Source: Streptomyces carpinensis (GTDB lineage Bacteria; Actinomycetota; Actinomycetes; Streptomycetales; Streptomycetaceae). Taken from it: a stretch of DNA of 34,952 bases. Shown piece by piece: positions 1 through 8,414 of this stretch (position 1 is its first letter; every line of letters starts with the position of its first letter). The notes beneath the pieces were generated by a model that worked only from the letters and a program-made list of their open reading frames with translations, was not told the DNA's origin and ran no database searches. The DNA lies in the NCBI RefSeq assembly GCF_002154505.1, contig NZ_MUBM01000151.1:1-34952 (forward strand), written 5' to 3'. Both the position numbers and the translations under genes were made by a program.

Positions 1-1
1 C

Positions 2-742
2 ATCGGGGCCGCGATCGCGGCGGGTCTGGCCCGGACCGGGGCGCGGGTGGGCATCAACGGACGCGACCGGCGGAGGGTCGAGGAGGCCGTCGAACGCCTC
101 CAAGGCGACCTGCCGGAGGGCGACTTCGTCCCCCTCGCCGCCGACGTCGCCTCGGACGACGGGGCCGCCCTCGTCGTGGAGACACTGCCGGACGTGGACA
201 TCCTCATCAACAACCTCGGCATCTTCGGGGCCAAGGACCCGCTGGAGATCACCGACGAGGAGTGGCGCCGCTACTTCGAGGTGAACGTCCTCGCCGCTGT
301 CCGCCTCACCCGGGCGTACCTGCCGCGGATGACCGAGCGGGGCTGGGGCCGGATCCAGTACATCTGCAGCGACTCGGCGGTGGCGATTCCCGCCGAGATG
401 ATCCACTACGGCATGTCCAAGACCGCCCTGCTCGCCGTGGCCCGCGGCTTCGCCAAGCAGGCCGCCGGCACCGGGGTCACCGTGAACTCCGTCATCGCGG
501 GCCCGACCCACACCAGGGGCGTGGAGGACTTCGTCCACCAGCTCGTCGACCGCGACCTGCCGTGGGACGAGGCGCAGCGCACCTTCATGCGGCAGTACCG
601 TCCCCAGTCCCTGCTGCAACGCCTCATCGAACCCGAGGAGATCGCCAACATGGTGGTGTACCTCAGCTCCGACCTGGCGTCCGCCACGACGGGCGGTGCG
701 CTTCGCGTCGACGGCGGATACGTCGACGCGATCCTTCCCTGA
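2..742 (+). CDS. SDR-family oxidoreductase, 5' truncated by window edge
   Basis: This is a classical short-chain dehydrogenase/reductase that would use NAD(P)(H) to reduce or oxidise a carbonyl/alcohol substrate. The frame is already open at base 2, where it reads the end of the Rossmann glycine motif (IGAAIAAGLARTGARV), so the true start lies outside the window. INNLG corresponds to the NNAG motif, CSDSAV carries the catalytic Ser, and YGMSK is the YxxxK pair. The C-terminal RVDGGY is typical of FabG-like members. A GTG at 47 could be taken for a start, but that would delete the cofactor loop. The gene converges on the cyclodeaminase-family gene at 838 with 95 bases between them. The substrate is unknown; a role in the neighbouring catabolic island is inferred from position only. 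Confidence 0.9.
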   Translation: MGAAIAAGLARTGARVGINGRDRRRVEEAVERLQGDLPEGDFVPLAADVASDDGAALVVETLPDVDILINNLGIFGAKDPLEITDEEWRRYFEVNVLAAVRLTRAYLPRMTERGWGRIQYICSDSAVAIPAEMIHYGMSKTALLAVARGFAKQAAGTGVTVNSVIAGPTHTRGVEDFVHQLVDRDLPWDEAQRTFMRQYRPQSLLQRLIEPEEIANMVVYLSSDLASATTGGALRVDGGYVDAILP

Positions 743-837
743 CGACGGCCAGGTCGTGCCGGCGGTAGCCCGCCCCCGCGCAGCACCGACACCGCGGCAG
801 CCGCACACCGGCCGACGCCTGCCCGAGACCGGCCGGT

Positions 838-1935
838 TCAGTCGCGGATGTCCTGCAGCAGCCAGCCGCGGGGGATCTCGTGGCCCAGGCCGCGCTCGCG
901 GGCGCGCTCGTAGACGATCGCCGCGACGGCGTGGAACTGGGCGCCCTGGATGTTGCCGCGCTCGGAGAACGTCACCTGGTCGTCACTCTCGCGGGCGCGG
1001 GCACGGCCTGCCAGCACCGCGTCGAGGTGGACGACCCGGGCGTCGGCGGGCGGACGGCGGATGCCCCGGTCGTGCCGGTGGCGCCGCCAGACGGCCGCGC
1101 CGGGGTCGGCCCGATAGGTCACGTATTCGTCCTCGGTCGCCCAGCCGGGCGCGGACGAGGGCACGCTGGCGCTGCCGAGCCTGAGCCACACGTCGAAGCG
1201 CTGCCGCGCCTGTGCGTCCGGGCTTCCGCCGATGCAGGTGACGTGGGTTCCCGGCCGGAGATGGCGTCCGAGGACGACGTCGCCGACGGCGTCGGTGCAG
1301 CCGGCCACGATGTCGGCGCCCCGGTGGACCAGTTCCGGCTCGTCGACCGCCACGGCGTCCAGGCCGTACAGCTCGCGCATCTCGGCGGCGAAGCGGTCGC
1401 GATGGGCCCGGGTGGGGCTGTACACCTGGACGCGTTCCAGCGGGCGCACGGCCCGCAGGGCCTCGACGTGGCTGCGGGCCATGCCGCCCGAACCCAGCAT
1501 CCCCAGCACGCGCGCGTCCTCGCGGGCGGCGTGGCGCACGCCGATGGCCGAGTCGGCGCCCACCCGCAGGTGCTGCAGCAGCCCGTCGTTGAGCAGCGCG
1601 ACGGGCTCACCGGTGCGCGCGTCGATCAGGAGGACCAGTCCGCAGAAGAGTCCCGGCCGCACGCAGTGCTTCTCCTGGGTCCGGCGGCCCGGGGGACCGG
1701 CCTCGGTGAGCACGTCCGACTTCATGCGCAGGGCGACGTAGCCGGTGCGGGCCGAGCCGCCCTCCATCGTCCCCCACCGGTAGACGCGCTCGTCGTCCAG
1801 GGGCAGGGCCAGGTCGATGCGGGGACGGCACACTCCCGTGCCGGCGGCCAGGTCCCGGTAGGCCTCCTCGAGCGCGTGCACCACGTCGGTCATGGTGAGC
1901 ACGGCGGCCGTGACGTCGTTGCCGAGGACGAGCAT
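838..1935 (-). CDS. Ornithine cyclodeaminase / mu-crystallin family protein
   Basis: The 365-residue protein belongs to the ornithine cyclodeaminase/mu-crystallin family, whose members include cyclodeaminases, ketimine or imino-acid reductases and alanine dehydrogenases using NAD(P)H. The family core is visible: a conserved basic segment (YVALRMKSDV), then LLIDARTGEPVALL, then the nucleotide-binding region VLGMLGSGGMARSHVEAL with its GSGGMA turn. The length is slightly above the usual 310-350. The ATG at 1935 follows a good ribosome binding site (GGAGGGAG). It lies 49 bases downstream of the class II aldolase gene in the same direction, suggesting one unit read from the intergenic region at 2738-2833. 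The exact reaction cannot be assigned; pairing with an aldolase/decarboxylase suggests processing of an amino- or keto-acid intermediate. Confidence 0.87.
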   Translation of the reverse strand: MLVLGNDVTAAVLTMTDVVHALEEAYRDLAAGTGVCRPRIDLALPLDDERVYRWGTMEGGSARTGYVALRMKSDVLTEAGPPGRRTQEKHCVRPGLFCGLVLLIDARTGEPVALLNDGLLQHLRVGADSAIGVRHAAREDARVLGMLGSGGMARSHVEALRAVRPLERVQVYSPTRAHRDRFAAEMRELYGLDAVAVDEPELVHRGADIVAGCTDAVGDVVLGRHLRPGTHVTCIGGSPDAQARQRFDVWLRLGSASVPSSAPGWATEDEYVTYRADPGAAVWRRHRHDRGIRRPPADARVVHLDAVLAGRARARESDDQVTFSERGNIQGAQFHAVAAIVYERARERGLGHEIPRGWLLQDIRD

Positions 1936-1984
1936 GCTTCTCCCTCCGGCCGCGCCCAGGGGGCTTCGGCGCTCTTGGCGGCGG

Positions 1985-2737
1985 TCAGGGCCGCAAGGGT
2001 GTGCCGGGACCTTCGTGCTCGGCCCGTGCGGCGAGATGCCGCCACATCGCCGACACGTTGAAGGCGGGCCCGAGGTCGGGCAGTTCGGCGACGTCCTCGT
2101 CCGGGATCGGCCGCAGCGGTGCGCCGGTGGCTGCGACGGCGAGGGTGGTGCGGGCCAGCGAGTCCACCGCGAGGGCCCGGGTCATGGCCTCCGCCACGGC
2201 ATGGCGTGGATCGCCGGTGCCGACGGAGACGAGCCCGTGCCCGCGCAGGACGACGACGGGGCGGTCCCCGAGAGAGGAGACCATCTGCTCGGCGAGGTCC
2301 CGGTGGCGGATCAGGGCCGAGCGGGGCCAGACGGGGATGCCGTCGTGCGCGAGCCGGGCCGCCGGAATGTCGTAGGAGCCGACGAGAGGCAGCCAGGGCA
2401 GGTCCGCGACGGAGGCGGCGACCACGGCGGGCGGATGCGCGTGGACCACGGCGGTGACCTCCGGCCGTGCGCGCAGCACCTCGGCATGGATGGGCAGCTC
2501 GCTCGGCGCGGACCACCCCGGGGGTGTCTCGCCCTCTCCGTCGAGGTCCACCTCCTGGACGTCGCCGACCGTGGTGAAGGCCAGGCCGCGCTCCTCGGGA
2601 CCGCGGCCGCGGACCAGGAGGGTCTGGTCGCCGGTCCGGGCGCTGACATGTCCGAGGATGTGCTCCACCAGGCCGGTGACGGCGAGGACGCGGCAGGCGA
2701 CGGCGACGCGTTCGCGCAGTGCTTCGTACGACTCCAC
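1985..2737 (-). CDS. Class II aldolase/adducin-family protein
   Basis: The 250-residue zinc enzyme has class II aldolase (fuculose-phosphate aldolase/AraD) architecture. The zinc ligands are the HAHP pair (about H99 and H101) and the later RGHG (about H167). The SELPIHAEV segment near residue 80 holds the position of the catalytic Glu, and GHVSAR near residue 29 is the family N-terminal motif. Known relatives include sugar-phosphate aldolases, epimerases and the aromatic decarboxylases of the PhtC/PadC type, which remove a carboxylate from dihydroxyphthalate. The second role would fit the aromatic-type genes nearby, but that is inference. The start is a GTG without a strong ribosome binding site. 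The gene is divergent from the GntR regulator and probably shares its control region. Confidence 0.85.
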   Translation of the reverse strand: MESYEALRERVAVACRVLAVTGLVEHILGHVSARTGDQTLLVRGRGPEERGLAFTTVGDVQEVDLDGEGETPPGWSAPSELPIHAEVLRARPEVTAVVHAHPPAVVAASVADLPWLPLVGSYDIPAARLAHDGIPVWPRSALIRHRDLAEQMVSSLGDRPVVVLRGHGLVSVGTGDPRHAVAEAMTRALAVDSLARTTLAVAATGAPLRPIPDEDVAELPDLGPAFNVSAMWRHLAARAEHEGPGTPLRP

Positions 2738-2758
2738 CAGGATTCGCCCGTTCTCTAT

Positions 2759-2777
2759 TGGTCTGTTGGTATGACTT
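2759..2777. promoter_or_regulatory. Candidate degenerate GntR operator in divergent promoter
   Basis: The 96-base gap between the aldolase gene and the GntR gene contains two TGGT half-sites eight bases apart (2759-2762 and 2767-2770), the second within TTGGTATGAC. Neither has a perfect ACCA partner, so this is a weak version of the TGGT-N3-ACCA dyad seen at four other promoters in the window. FadR-type GntR genes commonly regulate themselves, which makes the position plausible, but the match alone would not justify the call. Confidence 0.35.
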
Positions 2778-2833
2778 TAAGCCACTGTCGAGGACCTGGT
2801 CAACGAAGCGCCCGCTCATGGGAGAATGTCCTC

Positions 2834-3622
2834 ATGCCATCCCGACCCAGCCATGCTCGGCGTGCTGAGAACGAAGACGCGACGCCGGCCAAGCGGACCG
2901 CCGCGCCCGAGGGCCTGTTCAAGACGGTCTCCTCCAGCCGTGTCTCCCAGCTGATCGTCGACCAGATTCGAACGCTGCTCAAGGAGGAGCACCTGCAGCC
3001 CGGCGACCGGCTGCCCAGCGAGCGCGATCTGTGTACGCAGTTCGGCGTCAGCCGGGTGACCGTGCGGGAGGCGCTGCGCAGCCTGGAGGCCAGCGGACTC
3101 GTGGAGATCCGCGTAGGCGCCCGCGGTGGTGCGTTCGTGACGGCGCCGTCCTCGCGCCGGGTGGGTGAGGGCCTCGCCGATCTGCTGTCCCTGTCGCCGG
3201 TGACCGCGGCCGAGGTGACCGAGGCCAGGCTCGTCTTCGAGTTGGGCATCGTGCCCCTCATCGTCGAGCGCGCCACCGACGAGGACCTCGACGCGCTGCG
3301 TGCCCTGTGCGACGAGCACGCGGAGGCGGTCAAGCAGGGAACGTACGACATGGAGATGTCCGCCGACTTCCACACGCGAGTGGCGGCGTGCACGCACAAC
3401 GCCGCGATCGAGATGCTCGTGCAGTCCTTCCACGGCCCGATGCTCATGAGCCTGCGCGAGGCGCAGAGTATCGAGCCCCGGATGGGACAGAAGGGCTCGA
3501 AGGAGCACCGCGCCTTCGTCGAGGCGCTCGCCGCGCGTGACGCCGAGGCGGCGACGGAGATCATGCGCACCCACCTGAAGCGGACGGCGTCCCGGGTGAA
3601 GGGTGAACGCTCCGGCAAGTGA
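2834..3622 (+). CDS. FadR-subfamily GntR transcriptional regulator
   Basis: The 262-residue regulator has an N-terminal GntR winged helix (about 36-103; PGDRLPSERDLCTQFGVSRV, then TVREALRSLEASGLVEIR and a glycine-rich wing) and a C-terminal FCD effector domain. Likely FCD metal ligands are the Asp and His in SADFHTRVA, the His in EHRAFVEAL and the His in MRTHL. The frame is open far upstream, but the ATG at 2834, nine bases after GGAG, gives a normal family length. A basic tail of about 30 residues precedes the DNA-binding domain. Proteins of this group bind TGGT-N-ACCA dyads and release them on binding a carboxylate. Such dyads occur at 3691, 12653, 15520 and 18964, so it probably represses the surrounding island. 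A strong terminator follows. Confidence 0.93.
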   Translation: MPSRPSHARRAENEDATPAKRTAAPEGLFKTVSSSRVSQLIVDQIRTLLKEEHLQPGDRLPSERDLCTQFGVSRVTVREALRSLEASGLVEIRVGARGGAFVTAPSSRRVGEGLADLLSLSPVTAAEVTEARLVFELGIVPLIVERATDEDLDALRALCDEHAEAVKQGTYDMEMSADFHTRVAACTHNAAIEMLVQSFHGPMLMSLREAQSIEPRMGQKGSKEHRAFVEALAARDAEAATEIMRTHLKRTASRVKGERSGK

Positions 3623-3636
3623 GGTCGAAGTGGGCC

Positions 3637-3669
3637 GGCCCCGGACCCGGTTGGGTCCGGGGCCCTTTT
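3637..3669 (+). terminator. Rho-independent terminator after GntR gene
   Basis: A perfect 12-bp GC stem (GGCCCCGGACCC paired with GGGTCCGGGGCC) with a GGTT loop is followed by CTTTT, 15 bases after the GntR stop codon. It separates the regulator from the bicupin promoter just downstream. Confidence 0.88.
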
Positions 3670-3688
3670 GTGTCCGGCGTTAAGGCAT

Positions 3689-3701
3689 TATGGTTAGACC
3701 A
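3689..3701 (+). promoter_or_regulatory. TGGT-N3-ACCA operator overlapping -10 of bicupin gene
   Basis: TGGTTAGACCA at 3691-3701 is a dyad with perfect 4-bp arms and a 3-bp centre, the form bound by FadR-type GntR proteins. It overlaps a TATGGT hexamer (3689-3694) that could serve as -10, with only a weak -35 (TTTTGT, 3666-3671). The exact reverse complement of the 11-mer occurs at 12653, in front of the transporter operon. Binding here would block the bicupin gene at 3741. Confidence 0.72.
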
Positions 3702-3740
3702 ACAGGTGATCACAGGCCTACGGCCATCACAGGAGGCACC

Positions 3741-4751
3741 ATGGGCAAGAAGGGGCGCGTCTTCGTCCGCGGCCTGACCTCGGAGACATACGGGCTGGGC
3801 GAGTACCGTCGCCGGCAACTGGCCGTCAAACGGGTGCGTGACGACTCCGTCGTCGTCGACGACGCGAAGGTGGCCCACTCCGGCGACAGCGAGAAGTCCA
3901 AGACGTGGTGGCGGGTCGGCCCGGGTGACGAGGACTTCCTCACCCAGACCATCCAGGTCCACTTCGTCGAGCTGCCGCCGCAGTCTAGCAACCACGGGCA
4001 CGGCCACCAGAACGAGGCGGCTTTCTACATCCTGCAGGGCCGCGGCTACGAGATCCACGACGACCAGCGCTACGACTGGGCCAAGGACGACCTCGTCTTC
4101 GTCCACACCGACTCCGTGCACCGTCACTTCAACCCCTACGACGAGACCGCCACCGCACTGGTGGTGAAGGCCAAGAGCACCTGGATGTTCATGGGCCTGT
4201 GGCAGCAGGGTCGCAGCGGCCCCATCGAGAACGAGGACGAGTTCGGGCCCCGCGAGGACTGGTCACGTATCTGGACGCCGGGCGTCGGCGACCGCAAGAA
4301 GGTCATCAAGCCGGCCGACACCACCTGGGAGACCACCCCGCTCGGCCGGGTCCGCGTGCTGTCCTCGCCCGAGCGCACCGACGCCCGCATCTTCTCCGTC
4401 GACGCCTTCGAGCTCGACGTCCCGGCCGGCAGCCGCTCCGGACGGTACTGGAAGATGGCCGACGAGGTGCTCTACGTCCTCGACGGGGGCGGGTACGCCC
4501 TGCAGTGGGAGGTCGAGGCGGAGATCGCCGAGAAGTACTACGCGCGCGTCGCGCTGGAGCCGACCCGGCACGAGATCACCAAGGGCGACACGCTGTACGT
4601 GCCGCAGAACCACGTGTGCCAGCTCTTCGCCTACGACGGCACGCCCCTGCGGGTGCTGTCCGCGCAGAACCGCGTCTTCAAGCACCTCGGTTACGACACG
4701 GTGCACTTCATGGAGGACGCCCCCGAGTACCAGTCGGCGCCCGGCGCCTGA
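3741..4751 (+). CDS. Bicupin protein, possible ring-cleavage dioxygenase-like enzyme
   Basis: The 336-residue protein has two cupin folds. The first carries a clear metal site: H85 and H87 with E92 form HxH-x4-E, and H127 to N131 fits the HxxxN second cupin motif. The second fold (about 235-320, RYWKMADEVLYVLDGGG) lacks an HxH pair. The layout resembles gentisate 1,2-dioxygenase-type and related bicupins, in which one domain holds Fe(II), but sequence reading does not fix the reaction; an isomerase or a non-catalytic role is possible. The start at 3741 follows AGGAGG; an earlier in-frame ATG at 3690 lies inside the operator and is rejected. It is a single-gene unit with an operator in front and a hairpin terminator behind. 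The protein at 14318-15451 is a second, divergent bicupin. Confidence 0.85.
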   Translation: MGKKGRVFVRGLTSETYGLGEYRRRQLAVKRVRDDSVVVDDAKVAHSGDSEKSKTWWRVGPGDEDFLTQTIQVHFVELPPQSSNHGHGHQNEAAFYILQGRGYEIHDDQRYDWAKDDLVFVHTDSVHRHFNPYDETATALVVKAKSTWMFMGLWQQGRSGPIENEDEFGPREDWSRIWTPGVGDRKKVIKPADTTWETTPLGRVRVLSSPERTDARIFSVDAFELDVPAGSRSGRYWKMADEVLYVLDGGGYALQWEVEAEIAEKYYARVALEPTRHEITKGDTLYVPQNHVCQLFAYDGTPLRVLSAQNRVFKHLGYDTVHFMEDAPEYQSAPGA

Positions 4752-4777
4752 CCGGAACACTCCAGGCCCGCCAGAAC

Positions 4778-4818
4778 GCTTCGGCCCCACCCCGTCCTGA
4801 CGGGTGTGGGGCCGAAGC
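4778..4818. terminator. Strong hairpin terminator between bicupin gene and AAA relic
   Basis: GCTTCGGCCCCAC (4778-4790) pairs perfectly with GTGGGGCCGAAGC (4806-4818) across a 15-base loop, starting 26 bases after the bicupin stop. There is no T-run, as is common in GC-rich actinobacteria. It could act on both strands, since the AAA+ relic ends at 4835 on the other strand. Confidence 0.75.
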
Positions 4819-4834
4819 ACGCCGTGCGTCCGCG

Positions 4835-5884
4835 TCACACGCGGTCCGCTGCCACCTCCTCAGCCGCGGCGAGGAGATCGTCCAGACTCAGACGGGCCGG
4901 GTCCGGGCGGAGGGCGAACGCCCCGTGCACGGTCCTGCGGACCGCCGCCCATCCAGTCCGGTCAGCAGCTTTCCCACCGGCTGGTGCACCGCGCGATCCT
5001 CCGCAGGATGCCTCAGTTCGGGCCACTGGGCGGCGAGGGGGCGCAACGAGTCGGCGACGATCCGCGGCACCGCCGACTCCTCGGGCGGTTCCGCGTACCA
5101 CCAGGTCGGTGCGGGAGAGAAGCGCCTCGTCGACGGCCTCGGTGAAGTCCGTCGCGCCCACGAGGAGGGTCCGTGGACGCCCGGCCCGCAGCGCGTCGAG
5201 GCCGCGGTTCTCGGCGTCCGCCGCCCGGTGCACGTCGACCGGATTGGTGTCGAAGGGCGCCGCGTGGCGGCGCATCGCCGGCCTCTCGACCTCGTCGACC
5301 AGGACCAGCGTATGGGGACGGCGCGCGGCCGGTCCCGGCAGCGTCTCGGGGAACAGCCGGGAGACCGCGCGCCGGCTCTCGCCCCAGCATCTCGCTCGGC
5401 AAGGCGTGCGGATCGACCTCGACGAGGGTGGTCACGCCGTGCGGGGCGAGGGTGCGCGCGGCGGCCTGGGTGAGGCCCTGGGCCAGGGTGACCTTGCCGG
5501 TGTCGGGCGGGCCGGCCGGCACCGACAGACCGTGCGGGGCCACTGGCGAGCCCGCGAGCCGCCGCAGGTGCCGGAGCACGAGGACGGCGGTCGCAGCGGC
5601 TCCTTGACCCGTGGACCGACGATGACCGTGTCCTCCGGGACGGCCGTGCCCATCGTCTCCGGCAGCGGTGCGCCGGAGAAGGTGAGGTAACGCGAGGCGG
5701 TGTCCCCGTCGTTGCCGCTGCGGCCCCATGCCCAGGCCGGCAGGTGCAGAGAGTCGTCCGGAACCCAGTCAACCCGCTTGCCGTCGATCTCGGTCCAGCG
5801 GGCCACCACGAATACCGACGTAGACGCCGACGCGGCCACTCCGCTCGCTGGGGTGTGTCTCGGTGGGGTGTATTGCGACGTCAT
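4835..5884 (-). pseudogene. Decayed Pch2/TRIP13-like AAA+ ATPase
   Basis: Joining three frames on the minus strand restores a near full-length AAA+ ATPase of about 350 codons. Order: an N-terminal segment (FVVARWTEIDGKRVDWVPDD) from 5884; a Walker A region reading GPPDTGKVTLAQGL; EVDPHALPSEMLG; after a +1 shift near 5390, GESRRAVSRLF and Walker B LVLVDEVE; then RRHAAPFDTNPVDVHRA and LVGATDFTEAVDEALLSRTD. The SE-x-LGES patch, DEVE box, DTNPVDVHRA and sensor segment follow the order in Pch2/TRIP13, the HORMA-remodelling ATPases. Decay is clear: at least four frameshifts, and GPPGTGKT changed to GPPDTGKV, which should abolish nucleotide binding. No HORMA protein or CD-NTase gene adjoins it, so a former defence (CBASS-like) link is only speculation. 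Confidence 0.75.
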
Positions 5885-6026
5885 CGAGGGCGACGACGGT
5901 GCGCTGGTTCTTGCGTCACGCCTCGATAAGGGCGGCGCGTCGTCTCTGGACGTGGTGATGGGTGACTCCGGTCGCGGTGTGCGTACTCGGCATGTCTCCT
6001 CACAGGAGGTTGATGAAGGGGGGAGG

Positions 6027-7256
6027 TCAGGAAGCAGTGGCCGGGGCGGTCTCGACGCGGTACTCGCGCACCGTGCGGCTGCGGGCGGCGCTTCCGCCCG
6101 AGACGAGGGCCGGCACCAGCCCGCCGAGGGTGAGCGCGACGACCGGACCGAGCGCGCCGGCGGCCGCGCCCATCAGAGAGTCGCCGAGCGCGGGGCCACC
6201 GCGGGAGCACATCTGGTAGATGGCCGAGACACGGCCGCGCAGCTCGTCCGGCGTCTCCACCTGAACGGCGGCATGACGCACGGTGGTGGCGACAGCGTCC
6301 GCGGCGCCCAGGGCGACGGCCGCGACGGCGGCCACCCAGAAGGCGCGGGACTGGGCGAGGGCGACGACGGCCAGGCCGTACGCGGCCGTACCCCACAGCA
6401 CGATCCGCCCGGCGTGGGCGGTGCGCACCAGCCGGAAGACCCACACCGACCCGATCAGCGCCCCGGCCGAAGGGGCCGCCGACAGCAGGCCGTAGCCGGT
6501 GGCGCCCACGTGCAGGATGTTCGAGGCGAAGGCGGGCAGCAGCACCCGGTACGCGCCGAACACCGTGGCCGTCAGGTCCAGGCCCATGAGCTGCCAGACC
6601 ACGGGCCGCTCGGCCACGTACCGCACGCCGTCCCGGAGGCTGTCCCACAGCGAGGGCCGCGCGCCGTCGACGCGCAGCGGTGGCACGCGCAGGACGGCCA
6701 GCACGGCGACCAGGGCGGCGTAGGTGACGGCGTCGAAGACGTAGACGGCCCCCGGCCCGCCGACGGCGATCAGCCCGCCGGCGAGCGCGGGGCCCACCAG
6801 GACCGCCAGCTCGCGCGAGGGGTTGAGCAGGGTGAAGGCCTCGACGAGCCGCTCCTTCGGCACCATCGCCGGGATGAGCGCCTGCCGGGCCGGCTGGTCG
6901 AAGGTCGCCGCCGCCGTGGCCAGCAGCGAGGAGGCGACGACCGCCCAGACCGTGGCGGAACCCGCCAGGGTGAGGGCGCCGATCCCCGTCGAGACCAGCA
7001 GCGCCACCCCCTGCGTGACCTGCAGCAGCCGGCGCCGGTCCAGCCGGTCGGCATAGATGCCGCCGGCCGGGGACAGCACCAGCAGGGCCACCGCCTGGGC
7101 CAGGCCCACCAGCCCGACCTGCGCGGTGGAACCGGTGAGCTGGTAGACCTGGTACAGGTTGGCGGCGACGGCGCCCCGGGTCCCGATCTGGGACAGGATG
7201 ACGCCGCCCCAGTAGAGGTCGAAGTCGCGGTTGCGCAGTACCTCGGGTATCGCCAT
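6027..7256 (-). CDS. MFS transporter (EntS/MFS_3-like)
   Basis: The 409-residue membrane protein has the many hydrophobic segments of a major facilitator. It opens with LRNRDFDLYWGGVILSQIG and has the cytoplasmic loop motif GGIYADRLDRRRLL between helices 2 and 3, and a related loop near VETPDELRGRVSAIY, both typical of the EntS/MFS_3 group, usually proton-driven exporters. It is the last gene of a five-gene operon: its ATG lies three bases after the stop of the ABC ATPase gene, so translation is probably coupled. Its presence beside an importer suggests efflux of a toxic or excess substrate or product of the same pathway, but it could also act as a second importer. Confidence 0.88.
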   Translation of the reverse strand: MAIPEVLRNRDFDLYWGGVILSQIGTRGAVAANLYQVYQLTGSTAQVGLVGLAQAVALLVLSPAGGIYADRLDRRRLLQVTQGVALLVSTGIGALTLAGSATVWAVVASSLLATAAATFDQPARQALIPAMVPKERLVEAFTLLNPSRELAVLVGPALAGGLIAVGGPGAVYVFDAVTYAALVAVLAVLRVPPLRVDGARPSLWDSLRDGVRYVAERPVVWQLMGLDLTATVFGAYRVLLPAFASNILHVGATGYGLLSAAPSAGALIGSVWVFRLVRTAHAGRIVLWGTAAYGLAVVALAQSRAFWVAAVAAVALGAADAVATTVRHAAVQVETPDELRGRVSAIYQMCSRGGPALGDSLMGAAAGALGPVVALTLGGLVPALVSGGSAARSRTVREYRVETAPATAS

Positions 7257-7259
7257 GGG

Positions 7260-8396
7260 TCAGTCGACCGGGACCAGGGTCACCTTGTCCGGGGCGACCG
7301 AGAAGTGGACCTCGGTTCCCGGCGGGATGGACAGGGTGGGGTTGGAGCGGTTGCGGATCTCCAGTTCTCCGACGCCCACGATGTGGTCGACGACGTCGCC
7401 CAGGAAGGCGCGGGTGAGGACCGTGCCCGACCACTCGTTGGGCACGTTTCCGCGCCGCTCGCGGGACAGGTCGACGCACTCGGGCCGGATCGAGACCAGC
7501 ACCGGGTCCCCGACCACCGGGGTCCGCTCCACGCCGTGGGCGACCATGCGGCCTTGCGCGGTGTCCACGCTCACCTCGCCCGACGAGGCCGCGACGACCT
7601 TGCCCTCCATGAAGTTGGAGGTGCCGATGAACTCGGCGACGAACCGGGTGGCGGGCTTGGTGTAGATCTCGCGGGGCTTGCCGATCTGCTCGATGCGGCC
7701 CTGGTTCATCACCGCGATGCGGTTGGACATCACCAGTGCCTCGGACTGGTCGTGCGTCACATAGATCGCGGTGAGGTTCAGCTCCCGCTGCAGCCGCTTG
7801 AGCTCGAAGCGCATCGACTCGCGCAGCTTGGCGTCCAGGTTGGACAGCGGCTCGTCAAGCAGCATCAGCTCGGGCCGGGTCACCAGCGCACGGGCCAGGG
7901 CCAGGCGCTGTTGCTGGCCGCCTGAGAGCTTGGTGGCGGGGCGGCCGGCGTAGGCGGCGAGCTCGGTGACCTCGAGGGCCTGCCCGACGAGGTCCTCGAT
8001 CTCCTTGCGGGCGGGCCGCTTGGCACGGGGCATCACCTCCAGCGGGAACGACACGTTCTTGAACACCGACATGTGCGGCCAGATGGCGTACGACTGGAAG
8101 ACCATGCCGAGACCGCGTTGGTTGGCGTGCATGTTGATCTTCTGCGCGGCGTCGAACAGCACGCGGCCGCCGAGCGTGACCCGTCCCTCGGTGGGGCGCT
8201 CCAGACCGGCCACCGAGCGCAGCGTGGTGGTCTTTCCGCAGCCGGAAGGGCCGAGCAGGGTGAACAGTTCGCCGTCGTGCACCTCGAAGTCGACCCCGCC
8301 CACGGCGTACACGCGCGCGCCCTGACCGGACCGGCGCTTCGAGGCGCGCGCGGAGGTGTCGTCGTAGCTCTTCTTGAGGGATTCGACCGTCAACAT
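7260..8396 (-). CDS. ABC importer ATPase (Fe3+/polyamine/phosphonate type)
   Basis: The 378-residue ATPase energises the importer encoded upstream. Walker A is GPSGCGKTT (49-57), the Q-loop is VFQSY near residue 101, the signature is LSGGQQQR (157-164), Walker B is LMLLDEP (177-183) and the H-loop is YVTHDQ. A C-terminal TOBE-like region of about 130 residues follows, as in FbpC/PotA/PhnT-type proteins. An unusual basic insertion of about 16 residues (roughly 12-28, SARASKRRSGQGARV) sits before the first conserved strand. The gene lies 18 bases after the permease gene and three bases before the MFS gene. The substrate follows from the binding proteins, not from this subunit. Confidence 0.93.
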   Translation of the reverse strand: MLTVESLKKSYDDTSARASKRRSGQGARVYAVGGVDFEVHDGELFTLLGPSGCGKTTTLRSVAGLERPTEGRVTLGGRVLFDAAQKINMHANQRGLGMVFQSYAIWPHMSVFKNVSFPLEVMPRAKRPARKEIEDLVGQALEVTELAAYAGRPATKLSGGQQQRLALARALVTRPELMLLDEPLSNLDAKLRESMRFELKRLQRELNLTAIYVTHDQSEALVMSNRIAVMNQGRIEQIGKPREIYTKPATRFVAEFIGTSNFMEGKVVAASSGEVSVDTAQGRMVAHGVERTPVVGDPVLVSIRPECVDLSRERRGNVPNEWSGTVLTRAFLGDVVDHIVGVGELEIRNRSNPTLSIPPGTEVHFSVAPDKVTLVPVD

Positions 8397-8414
8397 CGCT
8401 GAGGGTCCCTTCGA

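Noticed and set aside
3690..3740. An earlier start for the first bicupin at 3690
   Set aside because: That ATG lies inside the operator/-10 and has no ribosome binding site, whereas the ATG at 3741 follows AGGAGG.
4835..5884. Programmed frameshifting in the AAA+ gene
   Set aside because: At least four shifts in both directions would be needed, and Walker A is mutated as well. Decay is simpler.
5700..7925. A 741-codon open frame on the plus strand
   Set aside because: It runs antisense across the AAA relic, the MFS gene and part of the ATPase gene. Its protein is low-complexity Gly/Arg/His-rich without domains, as expected for a shadow frame in high-GC DNA.
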